From positions 36,479-100,478 of the forward strand of contig JAGCPD010000006.1 of the NCBI GenBank assembly GCA_017645305.1: DNA of 64,000 nt, read 5' to 3'. The stretch is from Bacteroidaceae bacterium. Its GTDB lineage: Bacteria > Bacteroidota > Bacteroidia > Bacteroidales > Bacteroidaceae. Below the pieces are notes generated by a model. The model was not told where the DNA came from and made no database searches. It saw only the letters and a list, made by a program, of their open reading frames with translations. The position numbers were made by a program, and so were the translations under genes. Below, in pieces: positions 19,003 through 28,932 of this stretch. Numbering within the stretch: the first letter of the stretch is position 1; each line of letters opens with the position of its first letter.

Positions 19003-19440
19003 ATGGCAGACGATAATTTCTATATGAAACAGGCACTTCAGGAAGCCAAGTGTGCCTTTCAGGAAGATGAGATACCAGTGGGGGCCGTTGTTGTGTGTGG
19101 CGACCGCATCATAGCTCGTGCCCATAATCTTACAGAGCGACTTTCCGATGTTACAGCTCATGCTGAAATGCAAGTTATTACGGCAGCCTCTGAGTATCTG
19201 GGGGGGAAGTATCTGTCCGATTGTACATTGTATGTTACTGTTGAGCCTTGTGTTATGTGTGCCGGGGCCTTAGGCTGGTCGCAAATCGGCAAGGTGGTAT
19301 ATGGAGCCGGTGATGAGAAGCGTGGCTTCCGTCGTTTTGCTCCACAGGCTTTGCATCCAAGAACACAGCTTGTTTCAGGCATAATGGAGGAGGAATGTGC
19401 TGCATTGATGAAGGAGTTCTTTCAGAGGAAGAGGGGATAG
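19003..19440 (+). CDS. tadA: tRNA-specific adenosine deaminase
   Basis: A 145-residue zinc deaminase converting A34 to inosine in tRNA-Arg(ACG). The active site is H53-A54-E55 (TAHAEM) with zinc ligands C83 and C86 (EPCVMCAGAL). The C-terminal AGDEKRGF...ALHPRTQLVSGIMEEECAALMKEFF is typical of TadA rather than free-nucleoside deaminases. It is transcribed from the divergent promoter 25 bp upstream. Confidence 0.94.
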   Translation: MADDNFYMKQALQEAKCAFQEDEIPVGAVVVCGDRIIARAHNLTERLSDVTAHAEMQVITAASEYLGGKYLSDCTLYVTVEPCVMCAGALGWSQIGKVVYGAGDEKRGFRRFAPQALHPRTQLVSGIMEEECAALMKEFFQRKRG

Positions 19441-19506
19441 CGTTGGGGGTAAGCGTTTAGAGTTTAAACGATAACTGCTCTACTATTAATAAATAATGTG
19501 AAATCG

Positions 19507-19537
19507 TTTGACGGAATACGGAAAATGTATAACTTTG
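19507..19537 (+). promoter_or_regulatory. Consensus promoter for pepD
   Basis: TTTG (19507-19510), 19 bases, then TAACTTTG (19530-19537): an exact match to the Bacteroidetes TTTG/TANNTTTG pattern, 42 bases before the pepD ATG. Confidence 0.8.
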
Positions 19538-19579
19538 TAATCCATATTAGAAAATAATCACAATTAAAAACATATAACT

Positions 19580-21031
19580 ATGGCAACTTCAATTAAAGAT
19601 TTGGATCCCCAGATTATCTGGAAGAATTTTTATTTGCTTACACAAGTACCACGTCCCAGCGGGCATCTGCAGAAGATTCAGCAGTTCTTGCTGGATTGGG
19701 CAAAGGAGCACGGTATAGAGGCTTTCAAGGATGGTGCAGAAAACATCGTAATGCGTAAACCCGCCACCCCTGGTAGGGAAGGACGCAAGACGGCTGTCCT
19801 GCAGGCACACATGGATATGGTTCCCCAAAAGACAGACGAGAGTACGCATAACTTTGAGACCGATCCAATAGAAACCTATATTGACGGTGAATGGGTAAAA
19901 GCCAAGGGTACCACATTGGGTTCTGATGATGGTATGGGTGTGGCAGCCATCATGGCTGTGATGGAGAGTACCGACCTGCAACATGGACCTCTTGAAGCAC
20001 TGATTACTGCTGACGAGGAGAGTACCATGTACGGCGTTAATCATTTGGCTGCCGACACGTTGAAGGGTGATATTCTTCTCAATATCGACAATGAAACGAT
20101 GGGCGAGTTTGTAATTGGTTCTGCAGGTGGTGTAAACATCTCTGCTACCATGCAGTACAAGGAGGTAATCCCAGAGGAAGGCGATATTGCTGTTAAGGTT
20201 ATGCTTAAGGGTCTGCGTGGCGGTCATAGTGGTTTGGAAATCAATCAGGGGCGTGCCAATGCCAATAAACTGATGGCGCGTTTTGTCCGTCAGGCCATTG
20301 CCGATGATGAGGCTCGTCTCTGTTCTTGGAATGGTGGTAACATGCGTAATGCTATTCCTCGTACTGCTACTGTTGTGCTGAGTATTCCTAAGGAGAATCT
20401 GGACGACTTGAAAGATTTGACTCAGTATTGCGAGCAGACTTTCCAAAATGAGTTTCGAGGCGTGGAAGAGGGAATTTCCATGACGGTTGAGGTCGCAGAG
20501 ATGCCTGCCGGTCAGGTTCCCATGGAAATTCAGGACAATCTGGTAGATGCCATTATGGCCTGTCATGACGGTGTTCTGCGTAACATTCCCAGCATTCCTT
20601 CGGTGGTGGAGACGAGCAGCAACCTAGGTATCATTAACATAGGTGCAGGAGAAGCTAATATCCTTATTTTAGCTCGTTCCAGCAATGATACCATGATGGA
20701 GTATATTCAGGAGATGCAGGAGTGTTGTTTCTCAATGGCAGGTATGAAGGTAGAATACGGAGGTCAGTATGGTGCTTGGCAGCCCAACTTTGACAGTCCC
20801 ATCGTTGCCACTATGGTGAAGGTGTATAAAGAAATCTTCAACGAGAATGCAGATGTGCAGGTATGTCATGCAGGGCTAGAATGCAGCATCATTGGCGGTG
20901 TTTATCCCAAGATGGATTTAGTAAGCTTTGGTCCCACATTGCGTAGCCCCCATACACCTGATGAGCGTTGCAATATTCCCAGTGTCGCTAAGTTCTGGGA
21001 GTTCTTAAAAGCTTTGCTAAAAGCTATATAA
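19580..21031 (+). CDS. pepD: Aminoacyl-histidine dipeptidase (cytosol nonspecific dipeptidase)
   Basis: A 483-residue M20-family metallopeptidase cleaving dipeptides including Xaa-His. Metal and catalytic residues: H77 and D79 (QAHMDMV), D116/D117 (GTTLGSDDGMG) and E146-E147 (ITADEES). The lid domain has GLRGGHSGLEI, the usual M20 dimer/substrate His. The terminal FGPTLRSPHTPDERCNIPSVAKFW is characteristic of PepD. No signal peptide. It has its own strong promoter; ridA follows 73 bp later with a GCCCTATAGGGC palindrome (21074-21085) between. Confidence 0.95.
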   Translation: MATSIKDLDPQIIWKNFYLLTQVPRPSGHLQKIQQFLLDWAKEHGIEAFKDGAENIVMRKPATPGREGRKTAVLQAHMDMVPQKTDESTHNFETDPIETYIDGEWVKAKGTTLGSDDGMGVAAIMAVMESTDLQHGPLEALITADEESTMYGVNHLAADTLKGDILLNIDNETMGEFVIGSAGGVNISATMQYKEVIPEEGDIAVKVMLKGLRGGHSGLEINQGRANANKLMARFVRQAIADDEARLCSWNGGNMRNAIPRTATVVLSIPKENLDDLKDLTQYCEQTFQNEFRGVEEGISMTVEVAEMPAGQVPMEIQDNLVDAIMACHDGVLRNIPSIPSVVETSSNLGIINIGAGEANILILARSSNDTMMEYIQEMQECCFSMAGMKVEYGGQYGAWQPNFDSPIVATMVKVYKEIFNENADVQVCHAGLECSIIGGVYPKMDLVSFGPTLRSPHTPDERCNIPSVAKFWEFLKALLKAI

Positions 21032-21104
21032 TCAGAGAGATTAGTTTCTTTATAGGTCTTATAAGTTTTATTGGCCCTATAGGGCTTATGAAAAAAAGAA
21101 AGAT

Positions 21105-21479
21105 ATGAAAGTAATCAGCACAATAAAGGCTCCTGCAGCCATCGGTCCTTATAGTCAGGCTATAGAAGCAAATGGTTTTGTGTTTGCAAGTGGTCAGATT
21201 CCTATTGACCCAGCAACTGGCCAGTTTGTAGAAGGTGGTATTATAGAGCAGACACGTCAGTCGTTGACCAATGTACAGAACATCCTTAAGGGGGCCGGCA
21301 TTGATCTCTCTCACGTAATAAAAACAACAGTATATCTGAGTGATATTGCTAATTTTGGTTCAATGAACGAGGTGTATGCCCAGTTCTTTACGGAACCTTT
21401 TCCTGCACGTAGCGCAGTAGCTGTAAAGGACTTGCCTAAGGGCGCTTTGGTAGAAATAGAAGTAATAGCAGTTAAGTAA
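21105..21479 (+). CDS. ridA: RidA family enamine/imine deaminase
   Basis: A 124-residue protein of canonical length. It contains APAAIGPYSQAIEANGFVFASGQIPIDPATG, GAGIDLSHVIKTTVYLSDIANF and FPARSAVAVKDLPKGALVEIEVIA, with the Arg (of PARSAV) and Glu (near the C-terminus) of the reactive pocket. It hydrolyses reactive enamine/imine intermediates formed by PLP enzymes. It is on the same strand after pepD and 25 bp before the GH97 gene. Confidence 0.95.
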   Translation: MKVISTIKAPAAIGPYSQAIEANGFVFASGQIPIDPATGQFVEGGIIEQTRQSLTNVQNILKGAGIDLSHVIKTTVYLSDIANFGSMNEVYAQFFTEPFPARSAVAVKDLPKGALVEIEVIAVK

Positions 21480-21504
21480 TTTATTAACGATACAAATATT
21501 CGAA

Positions 21505-23448
21505 ATGAAAACAACTAAATTCTTTTCTTTTATATTGATGGCGGCAGTCTGTGTTTCAGGTTTTGCCCAGAAAGTTATAACAGCTCAAAGTCCTGATGGA
21601 CAGACAAGTGTAAACGTTACGCTTTCAGACCGTATCTACTATGATGTGGTAAGTCATAATGAGACGTTGCTGAAGCAGAGCGTGATAGGTATGCAGCTCT
21701 TTGACAAGACGTTAGGAGCTAATCCTGTATTGAAGAAAAAAAGCGTTCGTGCCGTTAAGGAGACTGTTAAACCAATTCTTCCATTGAAGTACAGCGAGGT
21801 TGAGAACAATTACACATTGCTTACTTTGGACATGAAGGGCGGCTATGCAGTAGATTTCCGCCTTTATAACGATGGTGTGGCTTTCCGTATAAGAACTTCT
21901 CTCCCAGGCGAGATAGAAGTCGTGCAGGAGAACACCGTATTCCAGTTGGCGGACAACTGTGACTTGGTACTACAGCAGCCTGGCGGTTTCAAGACCAGTT
22001 GTGAGGAGAGCTACTCTTTTGTGAAGAGCAACGAGTGGAAGAAGGACGATAGAATGTCGGAACTTCCTGTACTCATCATGGGCAAGAACCAGAAGATATT
22101 GCTTAGCGAATTCGACCTCGTCAGCTATCCCGGACTTTTCCTGAAGGGTAATGCTGACAACAGTCTTTATGCTGTTCAGCCCAAGTGTCCTATTGAGTAT
22201 GAGGATCAGGGCGACCGCAGCCACCGTATCCTGAAGGAAGCTGATTATATTGCCAAGACCAACGGTACACGTACCTTCCCTTGGCGTTATATGCTGATTA
22301 CCCAGGAGGATGCTCGTCTGGCCGAGAATACTATGCCTGTGCGTTTGGCTCAGAAGTGTCAGATTGAGGATACCAGTTGGATTAAGCCTGGACAGACTTG
22401 CTGGGATTGGTTGAACGGTATTCCTTACGGACCAGATGTAACTTTCGAGGGCGGTATCAATCTGGAAACCTATAAGTATTTTGTGGATTTTGCTTCTCGC
22501 AACGGTGTACCTTATATAATTATGGACGAGGGTTGGGCATTGGATACTCGCGACCCCTATCGTACCAATCCCAAGGTTAATCTGCCTGAGTTGATTCGTT
22601 ATGCTAAGTCAAAGAATGTAGGTATTTGGGTTTGGTTGCCTTGGTTGACCGTAGAGCACCACATGGACCTCTTCAAGACGTTCGAGGAATGGGGTATTGT
22701 AGGAACCAAAATTGACTTTATGGATCGTCAAGATCAGTGGATGGTTGACTTCTACGACCGTGTTGCCAAGGAATCAGCAAAGCATCATATTATGGTTGAT
22801 TTCCACGGAGCCTTCCATCCCAGCGGTTTGGAATACCGTTATCCCAACATTCTTACCTATGAGGGCGTTCGCGGAATGGAATACAATGGCAACTGTTTAC
22901 CTAAGAACAGCATTTGGTTCCCCTTCTTGCGTAATGCCGTAGGACCTATGGACTACACTCCTGGTTCAATGCTTTGTTCTCAGCCAGAGCGTCATTGTGG
23001 TGACCGTCCTATTTGCCCAGGCGTAGGAACCAAAGCATACCACATGGCAGTCTTTGTTCTTTTCGAGACCAATCTGCAGATGTTGATGGATAATCCCTGC
23101 CGTTACGACAAGTGGCCCGACTGCCGTGACTTCATAACCGGTGTTCCTGTGAACTGGGATGAAACTCGCGTATTGGCGGCTGAGGCTGGTCAGTATATTG
23201 TTACTGCTAAGCGCAAGGGTCAGAAGTGGTTCATTGGTGGTATTACCAATGACAAACAGCGTGAAGTGGATGTTACCCTCAGCGTTCTTCCCGAGGGAAA
23301 GAATATGCAGATGACCTCTTTTGTTGATGGTGTGAACGCCAACCGTATGGCTATGGATTACCGTAAAGAGAAATCTACGGTGAATAAGAACACCAATCTG
23401 CATATTAAGATGGCTCGTAATGGTGGCTTCGCTGCGGTGATAGAATAA
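21505..23448 (+). CDS. Glycoside hydrolase family 97 (alpha-glucosidase/alpha-galactosidase type)
   Basis: A 647-residue protein with signal peptide MKTTKFFSFILMAAVCVSGFAQ. The N-terminal beta-sandwich (about 23-280) precedes a TIM barrel (GQTCWDWLNGIPYGPD, PYIIMDEGWA, VGIWVWLPW) and a C-terminal beta domain. D404 in GTKIDFMDRQDQ is the candidate nucleophile of the retaining subgroup, with E453 (YEGVRGMEY) the candidate acid/base. This suggests a retaining enzyme, possibly alpha-galactosidase-like, rather than the inverting SusB type. Substrate choice is inference. It is followed after 21 bp by the macroglobulin-like gene, so the two may share a transcript. Confidence 0.92.
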   Translation: MKTTKFFSFILMAAVCVSGFAQKVITAQSPDGQTSVNVTLSDRIYYDVVSHNETLLKQSVIGMQLFDKTLGANPVLKKKSVRAVKETVKPILPLKYSEVENNYTLLTLDMKGGYAVDFRLYNDGVAFRIRTSLPGEIEVVQENTVFQLADNCDLVLQQPGGFKTSCEESYSFVKSNEWKKDDRMSELPVLIMGKNQKILLSEFDLVSYPGLFLKGNADNSLYAVQPKCPIEYEDQGDRSHRILKEADYIAKTNGTRTFPWRYMLITQEDARLAENTMPVRLAQKCQIEDTSWIKPGQTCWDWLNGIPYGPDVTFEGGINLETYKYFVDFASRNGVPYIIMDEGWALDTRDPYRTNPKVNLPELIRYAKSKNVGIWVWLPWLTVEHHMDLFKTFEEWGIVGTKIDFMDRQDQWMVDFYDRVAKESAKHHIMVDFHGAFHPSGLEYRYPNILTYEGVRGMEYNGNCLPKNSIWFPFLRNAVGPMDYTPGSMLCSQPERHCGDRPICPGVGTKAYHMAVFVLFETNLQMLMDNPCRYDKWPDCRDFITGVPVNWDETRVLAAEAGQYIVTAKRKGQKWFIGGITNDKQREVDVTLSVLPEGKNMQMTSFVDGVNANRMAMDYRKEKSTVNKNTNLHIKMARNGGFAAVIE

Positions 23449-23469
23449 AATATCTATAATCCATATAAT

Positions 23470-26400
23470 ATGCATCGTTTCCTGTTTATTCTATTCTTGT
23501 TGCCCGTAATGGCTTGGGCGGGCAAAGATACGCCAGCCAAAAGGCTGGTGTCTCTGCTTGCTGAGTGCAAGGAGCGTGAAGAACTGGTTCCTGACTCTTT
23601 CTTCTTTGATGTACTGCTGTTAAAGCAAGAAATTAAGGAGCAGAAAGATTCTGCATCAAAAGCAATCTACAGTGCCACTCTTGCCCACCTGCTAATGCAG
23701 AACCAACATTTGTCACAGAAATGGAGTAGGGAAACGAAAAGTCATCCTGACAGTGTAAGAGAATGGAGCCGTGAAGAATACATCCAGCATGCTTCCGACC
23801 TTTACCGCTATACACTTCGGGATTTGGAACTTCTTCATCGCGTACCCACCAAGGAGTGGATTCCTCTTGTTAACAGGGGAGGTGACGAGAAAGTGTATGG
23901 CAGCAGTATGCTTGCTGTAGTTTGGCAGGCTATGTATAGCGATATCTATTATGAGAATCGAAAGACCAATGGCCTACCCCTATTTGGAACGCTTATCCAA
24001 TTCTATAAGGAGCGGGGACTCAGGGAGGCTGCTTTTCGTTTGTGTATGGATTCGCTTTTTGAATCTAGCATGGCAAGCAAGAAGAAATATCTGTTGCAAC
24101 TCAAGGAGGAGTATAAGGATTTGAAGTCGTGTGAAAGAGTGTATCAGGAATTGGCGAGATTCAAGAATCAGCCTGAAGAACAACGTCAGGTTATAGAAGA
24201 AGGATTACGCCTGTATCCGAATTCAGCTTTACTTAAGAATTGGATTTTAAATCAGGAAGCTCCCTATCTGCAATGCAGGATGGAAACTTACCTGTATCCT
24301 AATTCCGAGGAAGATGTATTTATTCAAGCCAAGAACCTACAGAATATAACCCTTACCACATACCGGTTGCCTGATGATTTCAAGCCAAGCGATACGGAAG
24401 ATCTGCTGAATCAGGTTCTTCGGGTAGGCAAGCAATCAGGGAAAAGCGTTTATACCTTAGCACCTCATCCTGCATACGAGCAATGGACAGATACCTTACG
24501 TATGCAAACATCGTCCGTAGGCAAATATGCTGTGGTGATGCAGGGTAATACGAAGGCCAGACTGGATAAGAAACAAGAACCGCAGGTTCATCTTTTCTAT
24601 GTATCCAGGTTGCGTGCTTTTTCTTATATGATGCCGGCAAACAGAACGCGGCTTGTTGTGGTGGATGGTCAGAGCGGAAAGCCCGAGGTGGGTGTTACCG
24701 TAAAGGTGATGCAAACGAGCAATAAAGGAAAAAAAACATACGCGGAGTATATAACCGACGAGCGAGGTATTGTGGAGTTCGCTACTAATTTCGACCAGAA
24801 GATAAAATTGAGTAAAGGTGAGGATTGCATGCTTCCTGAGGTAAACGGGTCGTCCAGTTTCATGGTCCAAAACTATTCCACAACTACTAAGGAAAATAAC
24901 ATTAGCATTTACTCCGACCGTAGTGTCTATCGTCCTGGTCAAACTGTTTACATTGGTGCTGTTGCTTATTTTAGGGAGGGACTGAAAGCAAACGTAAATT
25001 CTGGCAAAGATTACAAACTTATTCTTACTGATACTAAGGGTAATACGATAGCAGAGCACTTGCTGAAGACAAATGAGTTTGGTGTTATCAGTGATTCAGT
25101 CAGTTTGCCCAAAGACGCTGCTCCTGGCAGTTATACGATAAGGATTGACAATAAGCGTTACAGTTTCCGTGTTGAGGAATATCGTCGTCCTGTCTTTTAT
25201 GCTGAGATAGATCCGGCTCCTGATGCTTCTCCTTCTGCTGACACTATTCGTATGACGGGACGGGCGATGACGTATAGCGGAGTTCCTGTTGCAAATGCCA
25301 GAATAAAGGGGTCTCTCAGGTATCATTCTGGATTCCTATATGGGAGGAGCCTTATTGAGGCGGTGTTTATAGATTCTATTTATACGGATGCTGAGGGAAG
25401 GTTCACGATCCCGGTTTCTCTGTCACCTGTAAAAAAGAATAATCTTAAAAATGCTAACATCGTCTTGAAGATTGATGTGTTGAATAAACAAGGAGAAACT
25501 GAGCAGGCTCAGAGTAATATTCGTTTTTCTACGAAGGCCTATGTGTTGGAAAGCGGAATATCTGAGCGCCAGAACAGAGATATGCTGAAACCTTGGAGCT
25601 TTGGGCTCTATGCTAGCACGGGTGCACGGGTAAATGGTGATATTGTGTGCAGAATTATGGAGGGTAAGGATACTGAGAAAGCCCGCTTTCTAATTCCAGC
25701 CAATAAGCCTTCGATACCTGCAGAACTGAAAACTCTTCCCTCTGGAACTTATAAGGTTTTGGCTGAGTATGTAAATGGCAGTGATACTGCCCGCTGTGAA
25801 CAACCCTTGGAGCTGTTCTCTCTTTCCGATACCCATTTGGTGGGAGAAAAAGACTTGAGCATCTATACGCCTTGTGATACCTTTGCTATAGACCGGCCAG
25901 CCAAAGTGCAGATAGGAACTTCTTTGAAGCAAGCTTGGATATATTGTACCATGATGCATCACAATAATGTTTTCCTTGACACGCTGATTTGTGTTCGTGA
26001 TACGGCCTTCGTTTGGGAGGTACCTTATAAAGAAGAGTTTGGTGATGGGGTAAGCGTGAAAGTTGCTCTGTACCATCATGGTTTTAAAAGAGAAGAGGTG
26101 AACTTGTACCATGCTTTACCTGACAAGACTCTTAGGGCGCATTGGGAGACCTTCCGCGACCGCCTCCGTCCTGGGCAGCAGGAAGAATGGCGCCTGTCTC
26201 TTCGCCGCCCTGACGGCACACCTGCTGATGCCAATGTACTGCTCAGTATGTATGATGCCTCGCTGGATGCCATTCATAAACACTTTATGAATTTTAGGAT
26301 GCAGTATCAGCACCAGATTCCTAATCTATTTACAAGGGGAGTCGTGGTTCCAACTTCTCAGCGGTATTATTTCCATTTCCCTGTTCAGATGCTAAAGGTT

Positions 26401-28821
26401 AAGGATTGGCAGTTTAGTCAGTATAATCCTGAATATATCTACGATGTGTTATCTTTGCAGGATTTTTCTCTTTCTATAGTCCCTACATCTGCAGGTCTTA
26501 AAGGTGGTCGAACAATGCGACTAAGAGGAACCGAAGAATTCTCGGAAAACAGAGAGTTTGCATCAGCGGTCCAGCAGTCGTCCAGAGCTAAGGCTGTCAA
26601 TGCCGTTGCTGCCCAAGTGTTTAATTCGGTAGATGCAGATGTAGCATTACAGGGACAGATAGCAGGCTTGGACATTGAAAGTCCCGAACTGCCGGGGAGC
26701 ATTATCCGAGGTGCTAAAGATGGTGCCTTCTCTGAACTGGCTTTCTTCTGTCCTACGCTTCGCACAGATGCCAATGGTGAGGTTAGGATTAGTTTCACCT
26801 TGCCCGAGAGCCTTACCAGTTGGCACCTTTTGGGTTTTGCCCACGATAAAGATTTATATTCCACTCAGATAGATGAGACCATTGTAGTCCAGAAAGAACT
26901 GATGGCTGAGTTGTACTTGCCCCGTTTCCTGCGTAGCGGTGATGAGGCATCCTTTACTGCCAGCATTCGCAATGTCTCTGAACGTTTGCAGCAAGGAAAA
27001 GCTTCTTGCGTAATTATGGATGCTGCAACAGAGAAAGTGCTTACCAGTTTCCCTGTCCAGTTCCGCTTGGAGGCAAGTAGAGATACAGTTTATACTTTCC
27101 CTGTTGGTTCTTTGGAAAATTATACGGCTCTTTTGGTTAAGTGGATGGCAGAAGGATCGGATTATTCTGACGGTGAACAGCGACAGCTTCCTGTCCTCTC
27201 TGATTTAGAGACCGTTACAGAGACTCGTGCCTTCTCTATTAATAAAAAAGGTACTATGCCATTTAATTTGGAGAGTCTCTTTGCCCACAACCATCCCAGC
27301 GCCACCAACCGAAATATGGTGGTTGAATATACAGCCCGTCCTGCATGGATGGCACTAAAGGCTTTGCCCTCATTGTTTACCCCTCATTGCAAGTGTGTTC
27401 TTTGCACATCTTCTGCTTACTATGCTACCACTATGGCGCAACATATTTTGCGTCAGGTGCCTGATGCCGATGCATTGGTAGATTCTCTATATTATAGCGA
27501 TATGCTTTCTTTGGATTATCGCATGTCTTTGCTTTCAAGCCTGTCCGCTCTTCAACTTTATGATGGTTCCTTCACGTGGTTCCCGGGTATGAAAGGAAAT
27601 GCATATCTCACACGCGAGGTTGCCTACCAGTTGGTGCGTCTCCATCATATTGGCGTTGCCACTGATGTGGCCTCTGTAGTAGCCGAACGTATGCTTCAGA
27701 AAGCGGTGGATTATCTGGCTAAAGAAACGCACAAGCAAGTTCAATGGATGCAGAAAGAGAAAGATTCACAAGTGGGTCTTTCCACACTTCGCTATCTTTA
27801 TATTCTCAGTCTTTCTGATATTAAGCTATCTGAGGAATATCAGGAGGACGAGAAGTTCCTTGTTGACCGCCTGCTTCATTCTCCTGCCGACAAAAAGGTA
27901 AGCATTGAAGAGGCCGCTCTTGCCTCCATGGTGCTGAAACATAATGGGCAGGAAAAGCAAGCCGAAAGTTATTTGGAGGGTTTGAGCAAAAAGCTCACTC
28001 ACCCCGATGGCTATTATATTTCCTATCCCAGTGGTAGTTTTACCAGCATTAACCGTAAGGTGCAGACCCACGTTCAGGTAATGGAAGCTTATCGGGAGGT
28101 GAAACCTTCTGAGGAGCAGTTGTTGAATGGTATGACCGAGTGGCTCTTGCAGCAGAAACGTACCCAGCAGTGGGAAGAGCCTGTAAAAACCGTTAATGCT
28201 GTTTATGCTTTGCTGCAGGATGACACACAACCGCTTGCCAATGGAAATAGTGATGTACTGAAGTTGCGTGACGGACAGAAGACGCACACCTTTGTAACGC
28301 CTCATACTTCAATGGGTTATTTGCGTGACAGTCTTACTGTATCAGCTCCAAAGGAAATAAGGGTTGAGAAGCACGGGCAAGGCGTTTCTTGGGGTGCTGT
28401 TTATGCAACCTACCAGATGCCCTTGGATAGCGTAAGGGCCAGTTGGCAAGGATTCCATATCCGCAGGGATGTTTCTTCTCTGCAGCCAAAGGTGGGCGAC
28501 CGACTGCACGTACGCTATACTATTACTGCCGATCGCGACTATGAGTTTGTACAGTTGACGGCTCCTCGCTCAGCCGCAGCAGAACCCGATGCTAGCCTGT
28601 CTGGTTACCGCTATCAGAATGGATTGGGGTACTACCGGATGATTCGCGATGACCGAACGGAATATTATTTTGACAGAATGCCAAAAGGCACCTATGTAAT
28701 AGAGGAAGACTGGCTGATTTCCCGCACTGGTAATTATCAAACGGGTATAACCGTTATTAAGTGTCTTTACGCACCGGAATTCCAGTCGTTTACTACGTCA
28801 GATAGGTTAGTCTCCCAGTAA
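23470..28821 (+). CDS. Bacterial alpha-2-macroglobulin-like giant protein
   Basis: A 1783-residue exported protein (signal peptide MHRFLFILFLLPVMAWA). An N-terminal helical region is followed by MG-type beta domains: MG2 signature SIYSDRSVYRPGQTVYIGAVAYF near 478, and LRTDANGEVRISFTLPESLTSWHLLGFAHDK near 1097. The alpha/alpha-toroid thioester domain starts near 1297, and the terminal receptor-like domain contains GDRLHVRYTITADRDYEFVQLTAP. The thioester motif CxEQ is absent; the corresponding place reads HCKCVLCTSSAYYATTMA, so it cannot form the classic covalent trap. Known relatives guard the periplasm against proteases. No PBP1c gene lies beside it, unlike in proteobacteria. Confidence 0.88.
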   Translation: MHRFLFILFLLPVMAWAGKDTPAKRLVSLLAECKEREELVPDSFFFDVLLLKQEIKEQKDSASKAIYSATLAHLLMQNQHLSQKWSRETKSHPDSVREWSREEYIQHASDLYRYTLRDLELLHRVPTKEWIPLVNRGGDEKVYGSSMLAVVWQAMYSDIYYENRKTNGLPLFGTLIQFYKERGLREAAFRLCMDSLFESSMASKKKYLLQLKEEYKDLKSCERVYQELARFKNQPEEQRQVIEEGLRLYPNSALLKNWILNQEAPYLQCRMETYLYPNSEEDVFIQAKNLQNITLTTYRLPDDFKPSDTEDLLNQVLRVGKQSGKSVYTLAPHPAYEQWTDTLRMQTSSVGKYAVVMQGNTKARLDKKQEPQVHLFYVSRLRAFSYMMPANRTRLVVVDGQSGKPEVGVTVKVMQTSNKGKKTYAEYITDERGIVEFATNFDQKIKLSKGEDCMLPEVNGSSSFMVQNYSTTTKENNISIYSDRSVYRPGQTVYIGAVAYFREGLKANVNSGKDYKLILTDTKGNTIAEHLLKTNEFGVISDSVSLPKDAAPGSYTIRIDNKRYSFRVEEYRRPVFYAEIDPAPDASPSADTIRMTGRAMTYSGVPVANARIKGSLRYHSGFLYGRSLIEAVFIDSIYTDAEGRFTIPVSLSPVKKNNLKNANIVLKIDVLNKQGETEQAQSNIRFSTKAYVLESGISERQNRDMLKPWSFGLYASTGARVNGDIVCRIMEGKDTEKARFLIPANKPSIPAELKTLPSGTYKVLAEYVNGSDTARCEQPLELFSLSDTHLVGEKDLSIYTPCDTFAIDRPAKVQIGTSLKQAWIYCTMMHHNNVFLDTLICVRDTAFVWEVPYKEEFGDGVSVKVALYHHGFKREEVNLYHALPDKTLRAHWETFRDRLRPGQQEEWRLSLRRPDGTPADANVLLSMYDASLDAIHKHFMNFRMQYQHQIPNLFTRGVVVPTSQRYYFHFPVQMLKVKDWQFSQYNPEYIYDVLSLQDFSLSIVPTSAGLKGGRTMRLRGTEEFSENREFASAVQQSSRAKAVNAVAAQVFNSVDADVALQGQIAGLDIESPELPGSIIRGAKDGAFSELAFFCPTLRTDANGEVRISFTLPESLTSWHLLGFAHDKDLYSTQIDETIVVQKELMAELYLPRFLRSGDEASFTASIRNVSERLQQGKASCVIMDAATEKVLTSFPVQFRLEASRDTVYTFPVGSLENYTALLVKWMAEGSDYSDGEQRQLPVLSDLETVTETRAFSINKKGTMPFNLESLFAHNHPSATNRNMVVEYTARPAWMALKALPSLFTPHCKCVLCTSSAYYATTMAQHILRQVPDADALVDSLYYSDMLSLDYRMSLLSSLSALQLYDGSFTWFPGMKGNAYLTREVAYQLVRLHHIGVATDVASVVAERMLQKAVDYLAKETHKQVQWMQKEKDSQVGLSTLRYLYILSLSDIKLSEEYQEDEKFLVDRLLHSPADKKVSIEEAALASMVLKHNGQEKQAESYLEGLSKKLTHPDGYYISYPSGSFTSINRKVQTHVQVMEAYREVKPSEEQLLNGMTEWLLQQKRTQQWEEPVKTVNAVYALLQDDTQPLANGNSDVLKLRDGQKTHTFVTPHTSMGYLRDSLTVSAPKEIRVEKHGQGVSWGAVYATYQMPLDSVRASWQGFHIRRDVSSLQPKVGDRLHVRYTITADRDYEFVQLTAPRSAAAEPDASLSGYRYQNGLGYYRMIRDDRTEYYFDRMPKGTYVIEEDWLISRTGNYQTGITVIKCLYAPEFQSFTTSDRLVSQ

Positions 28822-28855
28822 AATTATATATTTTTAACAAGAAAGTTTCCTTTTT

Positions 28856-28887
28856 TTTGGAAGAAAGGTGGAAAAGTGCTACATTTG
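28856..28887 (+). promoter_or_regulatory. Consensus promoter for fasciclin lipoprotein
   Basis: TTTG (28856-28859), 20 bases, then TACATTTG (28880-28887), 45 bases before the ATG at 28933. An exact match to the Bacteroidetes pattern. Confidence 0.8.
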
Positions 28888-28932
28888 CAATTAATTTGTT
28901 AATTTAAATTAGTCTTGAACGATAAAAATACA

